Source of the DNA: Panorpa germanica
Taxonomy: Eukaryota > Arthropoda > Insecta > Mecoptera > Panorpidae
Assembly: GCA_963678705.1 (NCBI GenBank)
Contig: OY783219.1
Coordinates: forward strand, 5,394,001 to 5,458,000
Direction: 5' to 3'
DNA: 64,000 nt
Shown: in pieces, positions 27,240 to 39,982 of the stretch
Layout: every line of letters starts with the position of its first letter
How positions within the stretch are numbered: the first letter of the stretch is position 1
The notes under the pieces: model-generated
What the model saw: only the letters and a program-made list of their open reading frames with translations
What the model was told of the DNA's origin: nothing
The model's database searches: none
Made by a program: the position numbers and the translations under genes

Positions 27240-27602
27240 TAAGGGGGCGTCCATAAATTACGTGAGATGTTTAAGGGGGGGAGGGGGTCGAGTCAAATCT
27301 CATCTAATCTTCCGTTGGAGAGAGGGGGGGTCTCGGCAAATATCACGCAATTTTTTTTCTGATTGAAACAAAAAAAAATTATACTATTTTGGTCCATTTA
27401 ATCTAGATTGTACATGCTTAAGGCCTGTCTCAGTATGGGACCGTATTTAAGCGAATTTCTGCCGGACGTATACGGGAAAAATCTCACGTGAGATTGGGGG
27501 ATGGGGGAGGGGGTTGAATAAAATCTCACGACATCTCACCAGGGGGGAGGGAGGGACTGAAAATTTAAAAAAACACCTCACGTAATTTATGGACGCCCCC
27601 TA
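27240..27602. mobile_element. MITE family E with long terminal inverted repeats
   Basis: Left end 27240-27266 and right end 27577-27602 are inverted repeats of about 26 bp (core GGGGGCGTCCATAAATTACG) with one extra base on the left. The 4-bp sequence ATGC flanks both sides (27236-27239 and 27603-27606), a possible target duplication. The interior has several G-runs. The GGGGGCGTCCATAAATT end is familiar from MITEs of many arthropods. Confidence 0.85.
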
Positions 27603-27918
27603 ATGCGCAAAATGGTAGATTTACTTTTCAAAAAGCAGTAATATAGGTCACACAATGTTATATATTCGTTTGCTTAGCAAGAAACTTACGTTAGATAAAT
27701 TTAAAATGTACATAACCATTAGCGGGAAATGAAAAATTGATTCTGAAAACAGCGAAGGATCTCGAGTAACTGAAAAGTAATTTTTTAAGATAACATTTTG
27801 TTTATTATACAAACTCATTTAATAATAAATATTACAAATCAGAGCAAAATATCAAGCTCTAGATATTAAAAAGGGTAGTGTCGTTAGTTTACATATATAT
27901 TTAAAATTGCTTTTTAAT

Positions 27919-29443
27919 TTAAAATCCAACTTTTCCAAGTTTTGTGTCTGTCTTTGGGTCAGCAGTTATGTTTTGCACGGAAACAATAGTCTCATTAATC
28001 GCTGTTTGAAGTTGCCTTAGATCCTAAACATAATATTCAATCAGAAATAATATTTTTACAGATTTAACTGATTTATTAATGTAATTCTTACTTGTATATG
28101 TAACAACCGTAAAATACGTGCTGCTTTCTCAACAACAGGGTCTGCAATTCCTAAACCTGCACCATCTTCGAAAGGAAATGGAGCCCCCTTAAAGAAATAT
28201 ATATATTTTAATTTAAATACAAACTATAGTTGCTGAATTTCGAATATTATGTAAAAGTACTTGTGGAAGAGGTATTTTCATAGCATCAGGAGTCAGTCGA
28301 TCTGTAATTAATGAAGCTACAGCTTGTAAAGTTACCAAATGATCAGGATGTGATGCAAGCCCTAGAACAGCTGCTAAGTCACTAATACCGCGTTTAAATT
28401 CTGGACTGTCAACTGAAATCAAAACAATTACAATTGTGCACTCTTATGTAATACAATCTGCAATAAAAATCAACCTACAATCCAAGTTGTCTAAGGGATT
28501 TGTAGATTTAACACTGGGGGCACTGCTTTTCTTATTTTTAATACTCTCTGCCGTGAATTCTTTAAATTTTTCAGAGTCCTCCGTGTATTGGATCTTTACT
28601 GCATATGATAACAACCATCCCATTTTTTCTACATCACTATTTAGTTCAGCGGGGCATCCTGTATCCTTGCAGTAAGTATTAAAGGCTTGTCTCCACGTAC
28701 TATCGTCTTTTGATCTTAAAGGTTCACGGTCTTCAACTTTGTATTCACATATTTTTTGATCTTCTAGCCATTCTACAACACTCTGGTATTCCTGTTGAGC
28801 TGAAATCAATTAAAAATGTGTTGTAATCTAATGTGGAGATGACGTCATGGATAATTTCACAATATTAACACTAATTTTGCAATTTCTTTACATGAATATA
28901 GAATATATTTTCTACATAATACAGAAGTTTAGATTAGCTAATTGCAATGAAAAGAATTATATCTGTTAATTTTAAGGGCCCCTATAATTGTTCATCAGAT
29001 ACAAACAATATTTTGAAGGTTAACATAAACAAAATGTTTGTAAAACTGATATTTTATAAAGACATATACCTACATTCTTTGTATTAATAATTAAACTATG
29101 TATAAGAATCACTTTTGACATTTTCCAGATTGTCACTTGGATATGAGAGTGTCTTTTTATGTTTAACCTCTAATTAGAAATTTCAACTTTAACCATAAAT
29201 ATTACCTATTTATTAATAAAAAGTCGGATAATTAATATTACGTAGTCATTTATACATCTTTTAAGTATTGAGCAAGCACCATACAACATAAGGAAATGCT
29301 GTAGTTTTTCTACAAGTTTCAAAATGAAAAATATAGCTCTTCTAGAAAATTACCTAAATTTGAAAGTTAAATAAGTACTTACAACTAAAATTAATCTCAT
29401 CAGGTGAAGGATGACTTAGAGCACGTAATTGTCTTTTAAACAT
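27919..29443 (-). CDS. RTRAF (C14orf166/hCLE/CGI-99) RNA transcription, translation and transport factor
   Basis: Five coding exons: 29443-29383, 28799-28479, 28412-28261, 28187-28092 and 28023-27919; phases agree and the 244 aa equals the human length. It starts MFKRQLRALSHPSPDEINFS. Recognisable blocks are EYQSVVEWLEDQKICEY, the central NPLDNLDFDSPEFKRGISDL, RILRLLHIQDLRQLQTAINE and the end DPKTDTKLGKVGF, each with a close counterpart in human RTRAF. In animals this protein is a stable partner of DDX1, RTCB (HSPC117) and FAM98 in the tRNA-splicing ligase complex and RNA transport granules. It is tandem with CYP4G, whose stop lies 313 bp upstream of this start codon. No family residue looks disrupted. 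Confidence 0.95.
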
Positions 29444-29755
29444 ATTTGAAATAATTTATAACTGATATCAATTTTTATTTAATTATTTAAATAGGCTGTT
29501 GTCAGAAGAATAAGCCGCAAAACCTAACCTACAAATCTACTGTCTTTACAAATCTGACAAGTACAATTTCAGTTCAGTGATGGAATTATTAATTACAATT
29601 CAGCGGGATTTATAAATATTATGCAATTATATTAATATTTATTATTAATATTATTTATTATATTTACGGTTTTATTTATTTTATAATATAAATAACACAA
29701 TATACAAAACATTGATTAACATTTTAATAATATATTTTTACAAGTTTCACTTGTT

Positions 29756-32700
29756 TTAAATTTTTGCTGCAATATTTCTTGGTTCAATTTGTAGCCTAAA
29801 CCCATCTGTGCGCTTCAAAATAATATCTGCTTGGAGTTTGAAATCTTTTTCAGTTAAATCAGATTTCATTTTGAAGTTACGCAGAATTGTGGACAGTAAA
29901 ACTTTCAATTTCAGCATGGCATATTTCCTTCCTGAAAATGAAATGAAATATTACAGGATTACTATCTTATTTAATAGGAAATAGTATTTTGAAACTGTTT
30001 ATTCATTTTTAGTAACTTACCAACGCAGCTTCTTGGTCCAGCACTGAATGGGATGTAGCTGTAATAATGGCGCTCCTGGCACCGTTCCGGTAAGAAATTG
30101 TCCGGATCAAAAACATCTGGATTCGGATATAGTTCAGGATTGCGATGCATTTTGAAAGTACCAATTACAACTGTGCAACCCGCAGGAATAATATAATTTT
30201 TTGTAGCTGGAAGAAAAAACCACAATAATTTAAATAAAATGTGGAACATTCTTATAGCAAAGAACTTCTTCTAAAAAGTAAATGGGTTTAAATACTGGAT
30301 GGTTCAAAACTCTGCTATATAAAAGAAAGTTTGAATAACATAATTTATGAAATTAAAGCGTTTTATAATTTCAAATATATTAAATGTTTACCTAATTTCA
30401 CTTCCTGAGTTACATTTCTTGCGATCATTGGTACGGGGGGATACATTCGGAGAGTTTCCATAATAACTCGTTCTAAATATTTCATCTCAAGTGTGTCTGC
30501 AAAAGTACAAGGTCTATCGGAGTCTCCGAAGATGCTGTATAGTTCTTGGTAAACTCTTTCTTGAATATGTTGATGTATTCCAAGAAGACACAAGAGAAAA
30601 CTGGATCCAGCAGCTGTGGTGTCATGACCCTGTGTCATAGAAAAATCAATAATTTAAATATTACATTTTTTAAAGAGTTTTATTTCTTACTTACCTCAAA
30701 CATAATTGTATCAACTTGTTCCTTAATTTCTGTGTCTGATAATATGGATCCTGTTTGTGCGGTTTCAATTAAGAGATCTAAGAAAGCTAATCTTCTTTTC
30801 TCACCTACAAATAAGAAATAAATAAAATGAACAAACAAGTAATTATTTGAATTTAAAATGTTAGCGCCGAAATATTCTCATTGCATATTTTATTAATAGG
30901 TGGCAACACTGCAAAGGTAATGAGTGTTAATGTGTTAAGTGAATGTGGTGAAGTGAACAAAAATACTATTTTAATTGTTAATATCTCCTACAATATTGCG
31001 ACTTCTTAAGAAATAATAAGGTAAGTGAAATCTTAATATTTAACTTCATTATATTCAGTTTCACAACCTAGTGTTTGAACATTCAGCTTCCAAGGATCTA
31101 TTTTTCAATAGTAAGTCATGACATTAACCTAAAAACTAGGTTCTTAACATCTAGTTTTATTAAGGATCGATCGTAGTTAATGAATTAAAAATATAATTGA
31201 TGTGTTATTAACTAACTATTGAAGAATCAACACCAAGTATGTGTATAGAAATCTTTCTTACCGATATCATTTTCATCAATATCATCCAAGTCGTCTCTCA
31301 AACCTTTTTTCGGTGTTGGTGGAATAAAATCATCTTTTGATTTCCCAGTTTCAGAATGTAAGCCATTTACATTTACAATTCCGTTACCAGGACGAATATC
31401 TTCTGGAAATAAACTTGTGAATGTTCCACTTCTTACACTCTCAAATAATTGCTCCTTCCTGATTTTGATTACCTAAATTCATAATATTAATATAAGCGTT
31501 ACGTATTAATTATAAAAAGTTATCGTCTAACCTTTTTTGTAAGCTCATGGATAGTTGCAAGTAATTTAACTTGTTGCTTAGCAATATTGGTCAAGTTAAA
31601 TATAGCATCAAATCGAAGCCAGAATTTGTAATGGCGTTGGTGGAGAATATCACACATTCTGTAAAAATGAGTTACATTTTTGAAGGAAGTTAAAAATATT
31701 AAGGAAAGTTTTGTAAGGACACTTACTTCATAACTGCCAAAGCGTACTTAAATCCTGCGGAATTTGCCGTCTTCCTACGATTGATTCCCATTGCAGTTTC
31801 TAAAGAAAGACATTATTTAAAAATTTTGCCTTACATCGAGTGTGGTACTTCTAATTTTAGAATATATTTTAAAGCTTATGGCCCTAATGAAAATCCGAAG
31901 TGTTTCCTATCACTGGGAATCTTGAAACAATGGCAATGGTACGGAGATATTGCCTAAAAACCATTCTCGCCCGCCATTGTTACAAGATGAACGTGCGCGG
32001 ATATGTCAGACGATGGGGAACACTAGAAATTTTCATTAGAATCCAAAACATATCAAAATTTAGAACCACCTGACACTGCGTAAGGTAAGGCGAGGTCTTT
32101 TTATTCGCCCCTGCTAGTAGGTCGCATAACTTACCTAATAGAATATCCACAGTGACTTCACTCATATAATCATGAACATCAAAAGTCGCTCCAACTTCCT
32201 TACGAAGACGATCGACAACTGCTCGGCTATTATCGTTAAAACGATCAATAAAACCTTTCAGAATATTAATATGAAAAGTTGGGGCAATCAGTTTTCTGTG
32301 GTTCTTCCATTTCTCACCTGTTGCGGATATAAATTAGATTAAAGTTATTTAAAAATTTAACTTAGAATTTGGCAAGGATTGTTTGAAATACCTGTGCTTA
32401 TAAGCAATCCGTTTCCAAGCCACGGTTCAAAAAATCTGTACTCTGTTGCTTTGTCAATGTGGACATGGCTTCCAAGAATTATTTCTATGTCTTTGGGATC
32501 TATTAGGAAGACAATTAGCTTGGAACCGATGAATCCTCGTATTACGGGACTTTTTATTTCATCGCTTAAAAAAAGTGCCTTCTCCAATAGCTCTGCAAAT
32601 GAAGAAACAACGTAAACATCCTATTTTTGTTAATTTTTCTACCATTTGGTACCATTTACCAACGGTAAAGAAGAATAATTATATGACAAGTCGATTTTTT

Positions 32701-33576
32701 TAACTCCTATATTATAATGTTCCATAAATAAAAAGGGGGCCGTTGAAGAAATTACGGGGCAATTAGGAAACTTTAGAGAAAACTCAAATTTTAGATTGTG
32801 TAATAGTTGAATATGATATTAAAAAAAATAATCAAAAAATTTATTTGCGGGTATAGGGGCAGTTTTAGTCGAGAGTAAAAATTGGACTAGATAGTTGAAA
32901 TTTTATATATGGGCTTATTTTGGTACCTGATTTACAAATCGAAAAGAAATATCTTAAATTTTGAAAAAAAAGTTTGTTAAAAAATATGTTTTTTTTAATC
33001 AGTTTATATGAAAAATTATTTGTTGTTTTATGTAAAATATATAGAACGAGTTAAATATTTCAATTTAAATTAATATTTAAATCACACACAAAACACAGTC
33101 GTCAACAGTCAACTCTATTAAATGTATATTGGCGTGTCTATTTTATTAAATATCTAAATGTTGGAGATATAGCAATTAAAAATTCGAATTGTAGTTTTAG
33201 CGCTAGAAATGGTCGGCCATATTTGTATGACGTAACATGTCGCATTATTAAGGCGTAGGTCAGTTATTTGTTATATGTATGTATGTAAAACTAGCTATAT
33301 TTTGTCCCATGATCCTTGGCGCATCGGAGCAACCAACAAGGACTCTTAAGACACGTTTCTTCCCTTACCATTGGGTCCTTTGCCAACAGCCATCAATGCA
33401 TTTCCAACAAATGGAACAGCTTTGGGACCTGGAATTTTATTTGCAAGTTTGTAGAATCGGGTGTTTGTTTGGTAGAAATGGTAGACTGTTAGAACCAGAG
33501 TGATCAACAAAAACGGCCACGCCAATGGAGATATTGACAATGGATTAGCAGCAACGGAAGCCCAAAGGCCTAACAT
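29756..33576 (-). CDS. Cytochrome P450 CYP4G (cuticular hydrocarbon synthesis)
   Basis: Ten coding exons: 33576-33369, 32592-32392, 32317-32135, 31799-31727, 31658-31532, 31472-31262, 30804-30695, 30629-30392, 30206-30021 and 29931-29756; continuous phase, 570 aa. There is an N-terminal membrane anchor ([15 protein letters not shown]) and a Pro-rich hinge (KIPGPKAVP). The I-helix is [10 protein letters not shown] (372-381), the K-helix ETLR (429-432), and the heme loop [10 protein letters not shown] has Cys511 as ligand. Exon 6 (residues 265-334) carries the long hydrophilic insertion diagnostic of CYP4G and ends [15 protein letters not shown], almost letter for letter as in Drosophila Cyp4g1. 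CYP4G enzymes sit in the ER of oenocytes with P450 reductase and decarbonylate long-chain aldehydes to cuticular hydrocarbons. The gene looks functional. A MITE A fragment and repeat B lie in its 5' introns. Confidence 0.97.
33115..33272 (-). mobile_element. MITE family A fragment in a CYP4G intron
   Basis: A partial reverse copy ('atgtatattggcgtgtc' to 'gtaacatgtcgcattat') in the intron between exons 1 and 2, ending about 100 bp from the exon 1 donor. Confidence 0.75.
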
Positions 33577-33870
33577 CTTGAAAGATTGAAATATCTGAAA
33601 AATGGAAGCTGTATTAATCGAATATATTAGATATTACATGATACAATACATGATACACAACACAATACATGACACAATACACAATATTAAAATATTGTAG
33701 TTATATTCTTTGAATATATAGTAGTTATATTGTAATTTTCTTTACAGGACAATATTTGTCATATTCTCAATTAATGATTCTAAATTTTAATAAAGTAAGT
33801 TGAAATAAGTTTTAAAATTGATAAAATTATACTTAAGGGTGGGGATAAGGTTTCAATTTTAAATTTATTT

Positions 33871-34500
33871 ATGTACAACATATTAAGTTTATTGTGTGAA
33901 AATTTGAAGTCGATTGGAGTAAAACTGTCGGAGATATAGAGTTTTAAGTGTTCATCTCTCTGGTCTGGTTTCGACTTTCTTTGAAACTTAACACACTTAG
34001 CTTTTTAGAGTCGGTGCCCTCTCTAGCTCAAAATCTAGTGGACCGATTCTTTTGATATTTTGCACACTCTTTCTTTACATAAATGCCGAGGTAACGCAGT
34101 CGAGTTGTTTTTCTTTTTTTTAATTTTAACGTATTTTAAAATAATCTTTGTTTCTGATTTTTTTCATGAAAAATCGGTATTTTGACTTCTAAGTGCTGTA
34201 AAAATTTGAAAAATCAATAAAAAAAGTAAAGCTAGACCGAGTTACCAGCAAAAACTTATCAACTAATGAAATCATTTTGGTTTTTTAAAATCAGATAATC
34301 CAGTGATGAGTTATGAGTGGCACCGCAATGTTACTTTTTTTTGTGATTCTTGCGGAGATTCACTGCTATTAACTTATTTCTTGATGTTTATTTATGAAAA
34401 TTTCACAAAGTATTCTTTGAATGTTATTTTATCATGTAGTAATTATAGAAATAATTATATATTAACTATGTCGTCAAAAAACATTAGCGAAAATACATTT
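33871..34500 (+). mobile_element. Repeat family B copy 2
   Basis: Same orientation and order as 13391-14037, in the 5' intron of CYP4G. It diverges after 'gtcgtcaaaaaacattagcg'. Its open frame shares a start with copy 1 but then differs, so it is not read as a gene. Confidence 0.7.
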
Positions 34501-34708
34501 TACTTTACCCTCCAAAATTTTGGAGGCATGAAATTTTATATGCTTAAAATGGGGTGCGAGTCTGAAAGTTGCTAACTTCTAAACGGTCAAAATCTATAGA
34601 TGCATCATTAAATATCATTTAAATATATTTAAATGTTCAAGATGATCGTAAAAGAGTTAAAACCGTTAAAAAATAATCTATTCTTAAGAAATCTTAAAGT
34701 TTTCTTAC

Positions 34709-34880
34709 CTTTAAAGTATGTTACTAATAAAAGTGTTCCCACCAGGTTAAATTGCGAATATATTTACTTCAGGTTCACTACAATGCAATAGATCACGGTC
34801 ACGCTAGCACTACTGTGTCGTCTGCCATGGATGCATTTGTAATGCCATCATTTTTTAAAATGTGCTGCTCTTTATATCAC
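34709..34880 (-). promoter_or_regulatory. CYP4G promoter and 5' noncoding exon
   Basis: A 3' splice site (TTTTTCAG) lies 18 bp before the CYP4G start codon, so an upstream leader exon must exist. A strong donor AAAG|GTAAGAAA at 34709/34708 fits its end. A TATA-like GATATAAAG at 34879-34871 on the minus strand would place the start site near 34845-34850. The exon assignment is inferred from these signals. Confidence 0.5.
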
Positions 34881-35011
34881 TCTTTGAAATTGTCATAGTT
34901 GATAACACATTTAATTGTATTTTAATATAACATGAATCTATAAAACTTTTAGTAGTGGGGGAATGATTGTAATGATGATATCAAAAACAATCAAAGCAGG
35001 GTCGGACTTTA

Positions 35012-35190
35012 CCTGTTTACCCGTGACGTTTCTATCACTATTGCACTTCAATTATAGTTCGCATTAAATTCATCTTCATTTGTATTCCGACAGGTGGAGT
35101 GGTTTCGACATTTGTAGCCGATAAAATAGACATTTCATATGAACGACTGTGAGAAACTGAACTCTTTCATGATAAAGAAATTATACGCAC
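35012..35190 (-). mobile_element. MITE family C copy, interrupted
   Basis: Reverse copy from 'tgtttacccgtgacgtttct' through 'gacaggtggagtggtttcg' to 'acgcacctt', where a hAT-like element begins. The rest of the C copy may lie beyond 36055 ('tgcgtcttatatt'). Confidence 0.6.
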
Positions 35191-35193
35191 CTT

Positions 35194-36055
35194 CAGAGAT
35201 GTGCGTTTTTCAAATACATATACTCAAAATGCAAATACAAAATAGTAAATATTTATTTCGTATTTAAATATCTTTTAAGAGTATAGAGTTTTATTTGAAA
35301 ACTTTTACAAACCTATTTCCTATTTGGAAAATACAAAATACTTTTTTCATTTTTGTTACTTCATAGTGTTAATCAATAAACATTATTTTTTGAATATAAA
35401 CTTAAAACCCCACCAACATTAGCACCATCTATGATCTAAAAGTATCTGCACAATTGTCTTAATAATTCTAATTTAAAATGATAGATGTGCCTATTATTTT
35501 ATTATCCTTCCTGTTACCCCCACCATAAGACATTTGATTTTCGTTTACCTAAATTTGTTTATCATATTTTCTCGTTCATTATTTGTTTTACTACAAGATA
35601 ATCACTCCATTACATTCCTTACTGAAATATATATACATAAATATATATTATTTTACCTACTACCCCCACATGCGACATCTAACATTTATATATTTTCATT
35701 CATAAGTTGACATTATTTAGACATGAGTGTACTAAATGTGTAGTACTTTTAACGTAATAAAACCCTTACTTTTGCTATTTTTAAAAATTGTAGGTAATAT
35801 TTTTATGAAACAAAAACGTTTTAAAACGAAGTCGGTCTTTATCAAAGAGAATTCTTATTGTTATTAAAAAAAATAACATTTATATTAGTAACATAAAGAG
35901 TATTCTATTTTCTCAAAAGTATTTTTAAAATACGTATTTTGTATTTAAATACTAGCATGAAATTTCTTTTTTGTTTTGTATTTGAAATAGGAAAATCACA
36001 AGGTATTTGTATTTTGTATTTAAATGCTTTTGAAAAGCATTTGTGCACATCTCTG
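35194..36055. mobile_element. hAT-like nonautonomous element (family D)
   Basis: Termini CAGAGATGTGC at 35194 and GCACATCTCTG ending at 36055 form an 11-bp inverted repeat of the hAT type. The ends are rich in 'gtatttaaatac/tattttgtattt' subterminal repeats. The flanking octamers cgcacctt and tgcgtctt match at 5 of 8 positions, a decayed 8-bp target duplication at best. No transposase frame is present. Confidence 0.75.
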
Positions 36056-36680
36056 TGCGTCTTATATTAAAAAATAAAAATGTAATTATTGAAGTGACTA
36101 TTTGAATAAAAATTTAAGTTAATTATTTGTAAAAATGTTTAACAATTCTGAGTAAATTCAGTGACTACTTTGTGAATATTAATGAAGTTTGCCAATGAAG
36201 TAATTAATAACAATTATTCATCGCTTATTAATAAAAAAAACTGTAAATTTTCCAACACTGACACAATTCTTTATGACGCATGACAAACATTTGTTAAAGT
36301 CTTCAGGAAATATAAAGTTTGAACTTTTGGTTAATTTTATTTTATAGGTTATGTATATTAATTTAATACCCAATTGTCTTATTTTGCTATGTAATATCCT
36401 TTACTCATTACAAAAAGCAATTAAACACTAAATTTACAATATTTTATAACTGTTTAAAAATACTGGTCATTAATATACAATTTTTGTTACGATTATGGTT
36501 TTAAATTATAGGTTATAAATATTTTACTGATATATAGTTCAATATAGGTTAACTTTGTGTTGGAAGAGTGAACAGATATTCCGTTTTCTAATTAAAAAAC
36601 TGATTATTAAATTTATTTGTTACGTATTTATAAAATTTCAGTCATAAAAACCACTATTTTTTTTAGATATCATGCAATAG

Positions 36681-37025
36681 ACTTCAAATCATTATAACTC
36701 AGTCAATTTTTGAAATAATAACCCCAAAATTTAAATATATGTTATTCAGATATTAAACATTAAGATAAAATATAAAAACCACATTGCTAAACTAAAATAA
36801 AGAAATTATGTGTGTTTTAATAAATGCGCCTGAAATACTATCAACCACAGGAATCGCTTCACAAACTTCAAATCATTATAACTAAATCAATTTTTGAAAT
36901 ATCAACCCCAAAATTTAAATATATGTTATTCAGATATTACACATTAAGATAAAATATAAAAACCACATCACTAAACTAAAATAAAGAAATTATACGTGTT
37001 GTAACAATCGCGCCTGAACTACGGT
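36681..37025. repeat. Two-copy tandem duplication, period 184 bp
   Basis: Unit 1 starts 'acttcaaatcattataactc' at 36681 and unit 2 'acttcaaatcattataacta' at 36865. Both contain 'accccaaaatttaaatatat' and end near 'taaagaaattat.tgtgtt'. Both are noncoding. Confidence 0.85.
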
Positions 37026-37257
37026 CAACTATTCTATCTAATTAAACTTTATTTTCAGTAGTTGTCACATTTAATGACCTTGTCTATTCGCGCGTAAAGT
37101 TCACTATCAATAAATTGTGGTTTTTTTTTTGTTGAATATGATATTGTCTATGTAGTATCCGTTCTATATTTTGATTTATATTAAAAATCAAGTTTTGTTG
37201 CACCAGACAAAGACTATTCAAATGCGTTTTTATTCAAGGTTATTAAAGAATTGTGAA

Positions 37258-37680
37258 CTCATTTTTTAGAGGTCGATTTTTCAATTGTTGATTGAAATAG
37301 ATGTCAATAAATGTGTATTGACGTGTCTATTTTAATAAATTTCTAAATGTTGACGGAGATATAGCAATTAAAAGTTTGAATTGTAGTTTTAGCGCTAGAG
37401 ATGTCGGCCATATTTATGACGTAACATGTCTTTACTATTAAGGATAGGTCAGTTATTTTTTCTATGGATAAGAGTCTGTGTTGAATATGCGATCTCTTTT
37501 ACACTCTGTTGTATAAAAGATTAGTGGAGATGTCTTGGAATGTTCTATAACGTTGAATCCCTTTATTAATTAAAGAGACAAAATGACTTTTTTAATTGTT
37601 AATATCTCTTAACATATAAGGAGTTATTAATCAATAATTGAACATTTGAGGTCCTGGTAGTCAACTTTATCAATATATAT
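37258..37680 (-). mobile_element. MITE family A copy, partly rearranged
   Basis: A reverse copy beginning 'cattttttagaggtcgattt' with a replaced middle part ('gcgatctcttttacactctg'). A similar middle occurs next to the copy at 8275. The right terminus is missing. Confidence 0.7.
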
Positions 37681-38402
37681 AGTTTGAATTTGGTTTATTG
37701 TGTAATATTTCGGTAAATAGAATATCGCTTTCTATCACGATATTATCTCAAAACATTATAGGTCGACGCAACTGCTGCTATAGTTTTGACGTTTAATTTT
37801 GCATCTCTTTTGCACATCTCTTGTTTAATAGTGATGGTAAAATAAAGGTTGGTAAATGGTAGTGGGAAAGAAGATGAGGAAGCAATGACTATTTCAATCG
37901 TTAATAACTTCTATAATATTGCGAATTGAATAAAACTAATTGGATATTTGAGGTTATGATAGCCAGCCTTATCAATATACGGTGCAGTTTTATATAAATT
38001 CAGTCAAAATATTACAAGAAAGAAATACAACATATCAATCAAGTCATAACTTCAAAATCACTATTAAGTATAAGGTAATGACAGTGATTCGATACACCGC
38101 AAGAAAACAATGAATAATATAAATATATTAAATTTAAAATACGAAAAGAACTGGTTTAATAATCAAAAACAATAAGTATGACCTTATTTACATCTACTGC
38201 ATGAAAACAATCGGGCAAATATTGCATAAATGAATAATAATTATAAACAAAAGTAAAAGTAAGTTGCAAAATGATATATTAATTAAAAAATTATGTTAAG
38301 ATACAATGCAGCACATTGACATTAAAGTATAAACTGCTAGTTTTTTCTTTTTTGTTGATAATTTCTTGTACTCTTGTACGTAATACTGTTTATACGTCCG
38401 AA

Positions 38403-38988
38403 TGGGCTTGTGTCCTCATTTTTTAGAGGTCGATTTTTCAATTGTTGATTGAAATTGATGTTAATAAATGTGTATTGGCGTGTCTATTTTATTAAATATC
38501 TAAATGTTGACGGAGAAATAGAAATAAAAGTTTGAATTGTAGTTTTAGACGTGAAATGCATTTTAACTTCAGTTATTTGTTGAGTAAGTCAGTGCTGTAG
38601 TTATGTTTTGTAGCTGTTAGTAGTCAAATAATAAAGTCAAATCAAAGAATAATAAGTTTTTAATTTATTTAACCCTGTTACGGCGGACATAATATTGAAA
38701 TTTTATTGTTCCTTGAAATAGCTGTAAATAATATTTGATATATAAATACATATAGCAGAGATTTATGAGCTGTAAGGTTGGTAACGCTTGTAATGTCACA
38801 TGCATTTGGAATATGTACAACGTTGAATCCCTTTAATAATTAAAGAGACAAAATGATTTTTTTAATTGTTAATATCTCTTAACATATAAGGAGTTATTAA
38901 AAAATAATTGAACATTTGAGGTTCTAGTAACCCACTTTATCAATATATAGTACAGTTTTATAGAAATTAAGACATAGGACACAAGCGA
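38403..38988 (-). mobile_element. MITE family A copy
   Basis: The left end TGGGCTTGTGTCCTCA is intact and the right end 'gacataggacacaagcgaca' is slightly decayed. The interior is complete apart from a short deletion in the 'agcgctagaaatggtcggcc' part. Confidence 0.85.
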
Positions 38989-39175
38989 CAAGCATTTATA
39001 CCAAATTCTAAATATTAATAAATGAAAAACTAAAGACGTAAAAATTCTATTATTTCTATTTTTTCTTAACTTACATATTTCTAACTTTAGATTATGCTAT
39101 TAGAAGTTAATATTTATTCCTAAATTAATTTTGTAACATTAAATTTTTTTTAAAACATATTTCATTTATACATTT

Positions 39176-39408
39176 CCATCAATTTTCAAATCCTCCAATT
39201 AAAATTGGCATAACTATAAAAAAAATTTATCACAAAAGCATGAGCTGTGACAATTACATTAAAAATTTGATCGTCTCTAATTAAGGCTCCTGATTGACCT
39301 AATTCAGCTCGAATAAGTAATCTTAGAGAAGTTCTGACTATTCCGGATCAAGCTCCAAAAATAAAATATAAAGTAACAATATCCTTATGATTTGTAGAAA
39401 AAGCCATA
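39176..39408 (-). pseudogene. cox1: Nuclear mitochondrial insertion (numt) of the 5' end of cox1
   Basis: Read on the minus strand with the invertebrate mitochondrial code (TGA Trp, ATA Met, AGA Ser), it gives FSTNHKDIVTLYFIFGAWSG, then [14 protein letters not shown] and [15 protein letters not shown], the first residues of cytochrome oxidase subunit I. One extra base in the run of T after AHAFVM shifts the frame, before the segment matching PILIGGF.NW. It is about 230 bp and not functional in the nucleus. The tandem paralogue lacks it. Confidence 0.93.
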
Positions 39409-39551
39409 TCGGATTCATTTCCTGAAAAATTAAATAAAAAGCACAAATATTTATTTATACATGTAATTTAAATTTTATAACAAATTAATTAATTTTTATA
39501 CAGTTGCATTTGACAGATATATTAAATTTTTATTTCTTAATTTTAATTACT

Positions 39552-39915
39552 CTTCTAGGTCCATTGTTGAAGCTGCTTTAGATCCTAATTTAAAGTCCTT
39601 GGAGTACTGCGTTATTCTGAAAAACAAAAACTAAGTTGTAATATTTCTAAGTGTGTGATAATGAAGTTATTTTGAATGAATGTCATTTACCTTTGCTTTG
39701 CGTTCTGTTAGTCCCATTATTTTTGTATTTCTTGTTGTAGGTTATTATCTCTATGTATTCCTATATTTAGATTCTGTAGAGTCCAGTTATTGAGATGCCC
39801 GCACTTAGCTAATTAAGTCCTGATGTAGTAGAAGTGCCTGGATGAAATAGAAATTTAATTGTAGTATTTTTTAATCATAGAGAAATGAAGTTATTTTGCA
39901 TGATGTTGACTTACC
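39552..39915 (-). other. Downstream, probably 3' untranslated, exons of copy 1
   Basis: The stop-containing exon ends at a donor (GATGAG|GTAAGTC) at 39915. It is followed by exon 39837-39691 (TTTCATCCAG acceptor, GTAAATGA donor) and an exon starting at 39616 (TTTTTCAG acceptor). All borders are conserved in copy 2. The last exon has an open frame ITQYSKDFKLGSK and then AASTMDLEE before a stop. Confidence 0.6.
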
Positions 39916-39982
39916 TCATCCCCGTTGTATTTTATTAGTGAGAGATTAACTGATGGTCGCAGCTGTATCACGAAACACATTA

